DNA of 8,466 nt from CAZQSL01 sp964595945. GTDB taxonomy: Bacteria; UBP15; UBA6099; JAJRTR01. The notes beneath the pieces were generated by a model. It worked only from the letters and a program-made list of their open reading frames with translations, made no database searches and was not told the origin of the DNA. Below, one piece after another: positions 5,601 to 8,466 of this stretch; within the stretch, counting starts at the first letter, position 1; each line of letters begins with the position of its first letter. Position numbers and translations under genes: made by a program. The stretch lies in assembly GCA_964595945.1 (NCBI GenBank), contig CAZQSL010000141.1, forward strand, positions 1 through 8,466, written 5' to 3'.

Positions 5601-7206
5601 GCCCGGCACGCTGCCCGCCGGCACTGACAAGGCCGGATTACTGCTGCTCACCGTCGGGCCTTCGGTATCGGCGTCAGATTTCAATATCACGTCGATCGCT
5701 GTCGATCTGCTCGGCACGGCGCAGGCTATCGACGGCTCTCCGATCTACTTCTATCACGATGCCAATGACAGCGGCTCATGGGACTCCGGCGACGAATTGA
5801 TCGACACGCAGGATTTTTCGGATGGCAGCCTGACATTTTCGTTTGCCAACTGCGCCAATTCCGGCGGCTCCTGTCCGAGCGCCGAGCTGTGTGCGTGCGG
5901 CAATGCCGCCGGGCTGATCACCGTGGCGCCGGGCGAAACGCAGAAAATGCTCATCGTGGCCGATATCCCCGGCCTTGCCATCAAAGGCCACACCCTCGGC
6001 GTCAGCATTGCAGCCACTTCAAGTATCACTCTTTCGGGCACAACCACCGAAATATCGGCATCTATGCCATTCCAGTCGTCGACCCCCGCGATCACGAGAG
6101 ATGAAATCGCCTATGTCTGGAAAAAAACATCGGATACTTCCGCTTCGTTCTACGGCGGGGGAGCGCCATCGAGGATTTCCGGGACACCCGTACTCTATAT
6201 CGGCGACGATGACGGCAAATTATACTGCATTACCCTCTCGAACGGATCGGTACGCTGGTCTTATTCGGCTCACGATGCCATCCGGAGCCTGCCATACATC
6301 AGAAATTCCAGCATCTTTTTCGGCGACGAGTCGGGATATGTCTATGTACTCGACAGCAGCGGCAACCTGACGCAGAGCGATCGCGTGTCGAATTCGGCCA
6401 TACGCACGAGTTTCGTACGATGGAATCGCTCCACGGGGAGCGAACAGTACGAAGAGCGGATATACTTCGGCGGACTCGACGGCAAGGTCTATTGCCGTGT
6501 CGGCACAAGCATATCGACGACTTGCGAAAACTGGACGGACACCAATCTCGGCTCGCCTGTATACGCGACACCGGTGCAGCCATACGACAATTACATCTAT
6601 GTCGGCACCGCCGGATCGGTCGTCAAGATCGACCGCATGACCGGTACCGTCAGCGCAAGTTACAACATCAGCGGCACAGTGTACGCCTCGCCGTTCGTAT
6701 GGCCCATGAACACCAGGTGGCCGGCAGACGGAGCATGGATATGGGTAGCCTCCTCCAATGGATACGTTTACAAGATCGACACCACTAAAGCCCCTGGAGG
6801 AGACAAGGTATGGGCCAGTCCCTATCATATCTCAGCGGGGGTCAACAACTCGGTCATGGTCAATGTGTTCGGAGACATGACAGTGTATGTCGGAGGCAAT
6901 GACGGCCGCCTCTATGCGCTTAACAACACCGACGGATCACTCAAATGGAAATTTCCCGACGCGTCGTCCCCGGCGATACCGGGGGAAATACAGTCGTGTC
7001 CCATGTACGATCCCAACTCCGGGAAAGTATACTTCGGCTCCAATGACAACAGGGCCTATGCCGTGACGGACAACACCACATCAGGGGCGCTCGTCGCCGG
7101 CTGGCCCCATACGACATCGGCGGACATAACCGCCTGTCCATCCATTTTCGACAATTACATAATATTCTCGTCGCAGGACGGCGACATCAAGGCATTCGCG
7201 AGGTAG
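2632..7206 (+). CDS. Large exported multi-repeat protein with C-terminal PQQ-type beta-propeller
   Basis: 1524-residue exported protein. Residues 1-29 form a signal peptide: basic start, hydrophobic core 10-23, AQA with cleavage before Lys30. LFSC with Cys24 is a poor lipobox, so lipoprotein anchoring is possible but less likely. Next come two related beta-rich repeats (about 38-190 and 195-343), each with a WDE..G.W segment (Trp118, Trp272) and a Cys pair. Five repeats of about 155-160 residues follow, starting near 344, 503, 663, 826 and 978. Four hold Asp-rich loops at the same place (407, 725, 887, 1043), probably calcium-binding; the second repeat lacks it. The fifth has a four-Cys insert (1074, 1081, 1087, 1089). 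Residues about 1161-1524 form a propeller with eight strand motifs such as YIGDDDGKLYC, YVGGNDGRLYAL and YFGSNDNRAYAV. No transmembrane anchor or sorting tail follows. GGAG at 2622-2625, 6 nt before the ATG, supports the start. The gene lies 26 nt after the precursor gene. Role unknown; a structural or adhesive surface protein is likely. Confidence 0.9.
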   Translation: MRERFGKCRICLIVIVIAAGLFSCVRAQAKVEQKKYAGEVDYLSSTFAVRDYENSTAKPPFDIVPNSGSAIDGTNYVDFGGFDVNLAEGSPDVYIFRVNAYVKSVCSMTADNTVLAFWDEDSGEWTDYQSGFVVGTSYSKRGKTITSPYLKARNQINNMKVRVATSNCATGSALYDKFMITITPVSGGTATDYPATTITSHNGAGLLADGKYIGVAATSTVSGEEYNYLEMTDFGFDVTGGAALSSVSSEFVWKWSTCVTGSTLTSANLQVWDEGAGSWVDNAISPIPTAGTAATSTIDLISYISASDLNSLKFRFRGAAGGVASPCVGISVDTMSVSVVRAFAASDMALVATDTAAFRAGDTDRVALSFLVPNDDTASETVGEVYVINTGTAVDTTDIESVRLCVDSDSDYGLDAGEVASCVAMTYDSGTSRWGVTGQSITVPTGGKRFLVVVDVSDNPTDAATVIMAVAEEGVVFSPDTFGGPTGSDAVSPGTQTIDGMIASQITNTGAPGGTVYAGQSDFPVMDITIPSNGVSSQTLTGLRVKNAGTAVDSYEISAVKAWAESGATAGFQAAQDTLLGTLAWDSGNGWWANTGLSQSSIGRVYITADIGTEAAYGKTIRMYLPAGSSDTTAGIVVATSNDGPVDSEIYNAATATTDTIYAAQITNTGAPDATIVSSDTNLLVMNFVAPGNGASGDTLQRIRVANTGTAVNSTDISAVKIWTDTDGDGSFEPDGDDSGGLIGTASWNAGTSLWETATVSVTIPSGGKRIFVSIDISSDPTIGATVNMSLSRRVSTDATAGLVMESGGVGPRDSAVTNTGTQSVKSSLTVSFVSKAATTAYTGSTGNTMIQLLMRPQTAMTLSEITAALTGTAVASDISAAKLWHDVNDSGEWDPGDVQISTTKTFSGTTLTFDAIAYSLTGGATDSLIITYNYSTAGDSHTAGVSITATGSVTTTVPAANVIVFATTPITSSTTTLKSSITITGTDIAPGTLPAGTDKAGLLLLTVGPSVSASDFNITSIAVDLLGTAQAIDGSPIYFYHDANDSGSWDSGDELIDTQDFSDGSLTFSFANCANSGGSCPSAELCACGNAAGLITVAPGETQKMLIVADIPGLAIKGHTLGVSIAATSSITLSGTTTEISASMPFQSSTPAITRDEIAYVWKKTSDTSASFYGGGAPSRISGTPVLYIGDDDGKLYCITLSNGSVRWSYSAHDAIRSLPYIRNSSIFFGDESGYVYVLDSSGNLTQSDRVSNSAIRTSFVRWNRSTGSEQYEERIYFGGLDGKVYCRVGTSISTTCENWTDTNLGSPVYATPVQPYDNYIYVGTAGSVVKIDRMTGTVSASYNISGTVYASPFVWPMNTRWPADGAWIWVASSNGYVYKIDTTKAPGGDKVWASPYHISAGVNNSVMVNVFGDMTVYVGGNDGRLYALNNTDGSLKWKFPDASSPAIPGEIQSCPMYDPNSGKVYFGSNDNRAYAVTDNTTSGALVAGWPHTTSADITACPSIFDNYIIFSSQDGDIKAFAR
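3661..6099 (+). repeat. Five tandem domain repeats of about 155-160 residues in the large exported protein
   Basis: Repeat units begin near bases 3661, 4138, 4618, 5107 and 5563. The best conserved parts are QITNTGAP at the start of units 2 and 3, the TGTAV..xxI segment, the following Asp-rich loop (DTDGDG, DVNDSG, DANDSG) and the PSGGKR..V.VDIS type segment. Units 2 and 3 are the closest: 25 bases at 4144-4168 recur at 4624-4648 with one mismatch, exactly 480 bases later. Units 4 and 5 are more diverged. This points to duplication, with the unit 2/3 pair the most recent or homogenised by conversion. Confidence 0.8.
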
Positions 7207-7209
7207 CCC

Positions 7210-8466
7210 ATGCGCAAACGCACATGTAACAACCGCCTCATTGCCGTATCCGCGGTGGTACTGCTGCTTGTGTGCCTGATGCCGCTTGCCGCGAATGCCA
7301 ACGACTGGCCCTCGTTCAGGGGAAATCCCCAGAATACCGGCGTAGCGGCGATCTCGCTCGCGGCTCCTTTCACTCTGAAATGGGCATCTGATCTCAACGA
7401 AAAGGTAATCGCCTCGCCGGTGAAATACGGCGGCAAGCTGTTCGTGGCGGCACACGGCGGCAACATCCACGCGTTCGACGCATATACGGGCGCGCCAAGG
7501 TGGCAGCGTGACGCGGGCAGTGCGGTCATATCGACGCCTGCCGCGGCAAGTGGCAGGCTATTCGTCGCGACGGTCGGCGGAGCGGTGATCTGCCTTGATG
7601 TGGCGGACGGCGCGCTGATATGGTCGGCCGACGCTGGAGGTCAGATTTCGGCAGCGCTCACGGTGTCCGGCGATACTCTCTTCGTCCCGGCGGGCATCCC
7701 CGCAAACAGCCTGACGGCATTCGATACGGCTACCGGGGGCAAACTGTGGGAACATCACGCGGATCAGCCGTTCACTTCCGCGCCAGCGGTCGGCGGCGGC
7801 AGGGTTTTCGCCGGAAAAGGCGACGGCAAGGTCCTGGCGCTCGACGCGGCGTCCGGCGCTCTTTTCAACACGGCTGCCACCGGGGGCGACCTGTTTATGG
7901 AAGCCCCTTCATACGACTCCGACAGACTTTTCGTCGCTGGCGGCCACTATGACAACGCAATATACTCATTCGACCCGGGCAGCGCGGCGCCGATGTGGCG
8001 TACGGTACCAGTCGATTCTTCGACGATTGTCAAGACATCCTCCATAGCCGCCTCTTCGGACACGGTTTATGTCTCCATGGGTTTTACCGAGCAGAAACTT
8101 ACCGCACTCGCAAGGATGACCGGCGCGGTCAAATGGCAGAAATCGCTGGGTACGACCCGCGAGTGGAATTTCCTGCCCTCGCCGGTGAAAACCGGCCAGT
8201 ATCTGCTCTCGGGTACAATCGGCGGCGGATTGTACATCCTCGACGCGGACACGGGCGCACAGTTGTCGCACCTCTTCGCAGGCGAAACAGTATCGACCGC
8301 GCCGGCCGTCGCGGACGGCATGTTTTTTGCCGTTACGACCAGCGGCAATATCAGCGCCTACATGGGCGCGGATGCCTCGCCTCCCCAGATAACCATCACA
8401 TCGCCAGCCGACGGCAGCGTGGCGGGAGGCGGCAAAGCGGTATTCAGAGGCACCGTGACCGATCCG
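7210..8466 (+). CDS. Exported PQQ-type beta-propeller protein, partial at the window end
   Basis: Open frame of 419 codons that continues past the window edge. Residues 1-30 are a signal peptide: RKR start, hydrophobic core 10-27, AANA with cleavage before Asn31. The mature protein opens with DWPSFRGNPQNTG, a usual start for PQQ-repeat propellers. About eight blade motifs follow, such as LFVAAHGGNIHAFDAYTG..RW and SLTAFDTATGGKLW, resembling the tryptophan-docking motif of quinoproteins. Such repeats are also found in proteins that bind no PQQ, such as BamB, so no redox activity should be assumed. From about residue 391 (PPQITITSPADGS) the sequence becomes Ig-like, a common linker or surface module, and is cut off by the window. 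GAGG at 7200-7203, inside the end of the previous gene and 6 nt before the ATG, is the ribosome site. With only 3 nt between the genes, the two propeller proteins are almost certainly co-translated. The missing C-terminus may hold an anchor. Confidence 0.9.
   Translation, partial: MRKRTCNNRLIAVSAVVLLLVCLMPLAANANDWPSFRGNPQNTGVAAISLAAPFTLKWASDLNEKVIASPVKYGGKLFVAAHGGNIHAFDAYTGAPRWQRDAGSAVISTPAAASGRLFVATVGGAVICLDVADGALIWSADAGGQISAALTVSGDTLFVPAGIPANSLTAFDTATGGKLWEHHADQPFTSAPAVGGGRVFAGKGDGKVLALDAASGALFNTAATGGDLFMEAPSYDSDRLFVAGGHYDNAIYSFDPGSAAPMWRTVPVDSSTIVKTSSIAASSDTVYVSMGFTEQKLTALARMTGAVKWQKSLGTTREWNFLPSPVKTGQYLLSGTIGGGLYILDADTGAQLSHLFAGETVSTAPAVADGMFFAVTTSGNISAYMGADASPPQITITSPADGSVAGGGKAVFRGTVTDP

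Overview
The window suggests a Gram-negative bacterium with a large secretome, possibly Desulfobacterota-like or a related uncultured lineage. That placement is weak: it rests on general character (secreted PQQ-type propeller and beta-repeat proteins, moderately high GC, a radical SAM peptide-modification cassette) and not on any marker gene. All supported genes are on the + strand. I see no tRNA, rRNA, CRISPR array or mobile element.

Layout: bases 1-81 hold no recognisable gene. An intrinsic terminator at 82-117 closes whatever lies upstream. A maturation cassette follows: an HPr-kinase-like P-loop protein (175-1005), a PqqD-like peptide-binding protein (974-1249, overlapping the kinase by 32 nt) and a radical SAM/SPASM enzyme (1250-2338, starting on the base after the PqqD stop). 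A sigma70-type promoter with an extended -10 (2353-2380) lies downstream, then a short gene (2429-2605) for a 58-residue peptide. This peptide has a charged N-terminal half with a YEKP motif, a Cys-containing C-terminal half (C-x2-C-x9-C) and a C-terminal Ser. I interpret it as the precursor of a ribosomally made, post-translationally modified peptide (RiPP), and it is the most interesting item here.

The remainder encodes two exported proteins: a 1524-residue protein (2632-7206) built from two N-terminal beta-rich repeats, five repeats of about 155-160 residues (four with Asp-rich, calcium-loop-like motifs) and a C-terminal PQQ-type beta-propeller; and, 3 nt later, a second propeller protein (7210 to the window edge) that enters an Ig-like region when the window ends.

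Working model (inference): the PqqD-like protein binds the precursor leader, probably near YEKP. The radical SAM enzyme modifies the Cys-containing core, and the kinase may phosphorylate the peptide, by analogy with HprK-like kinases of lasso peptide clusters that act on a C-terminal Ser. No lasso cyclase, peptidase or exporter is visible, so the final product and its route out of the cell are unknown. The two exported propeller proteins may share the precursor's transcript, but a functional link is not shown by the sequence.
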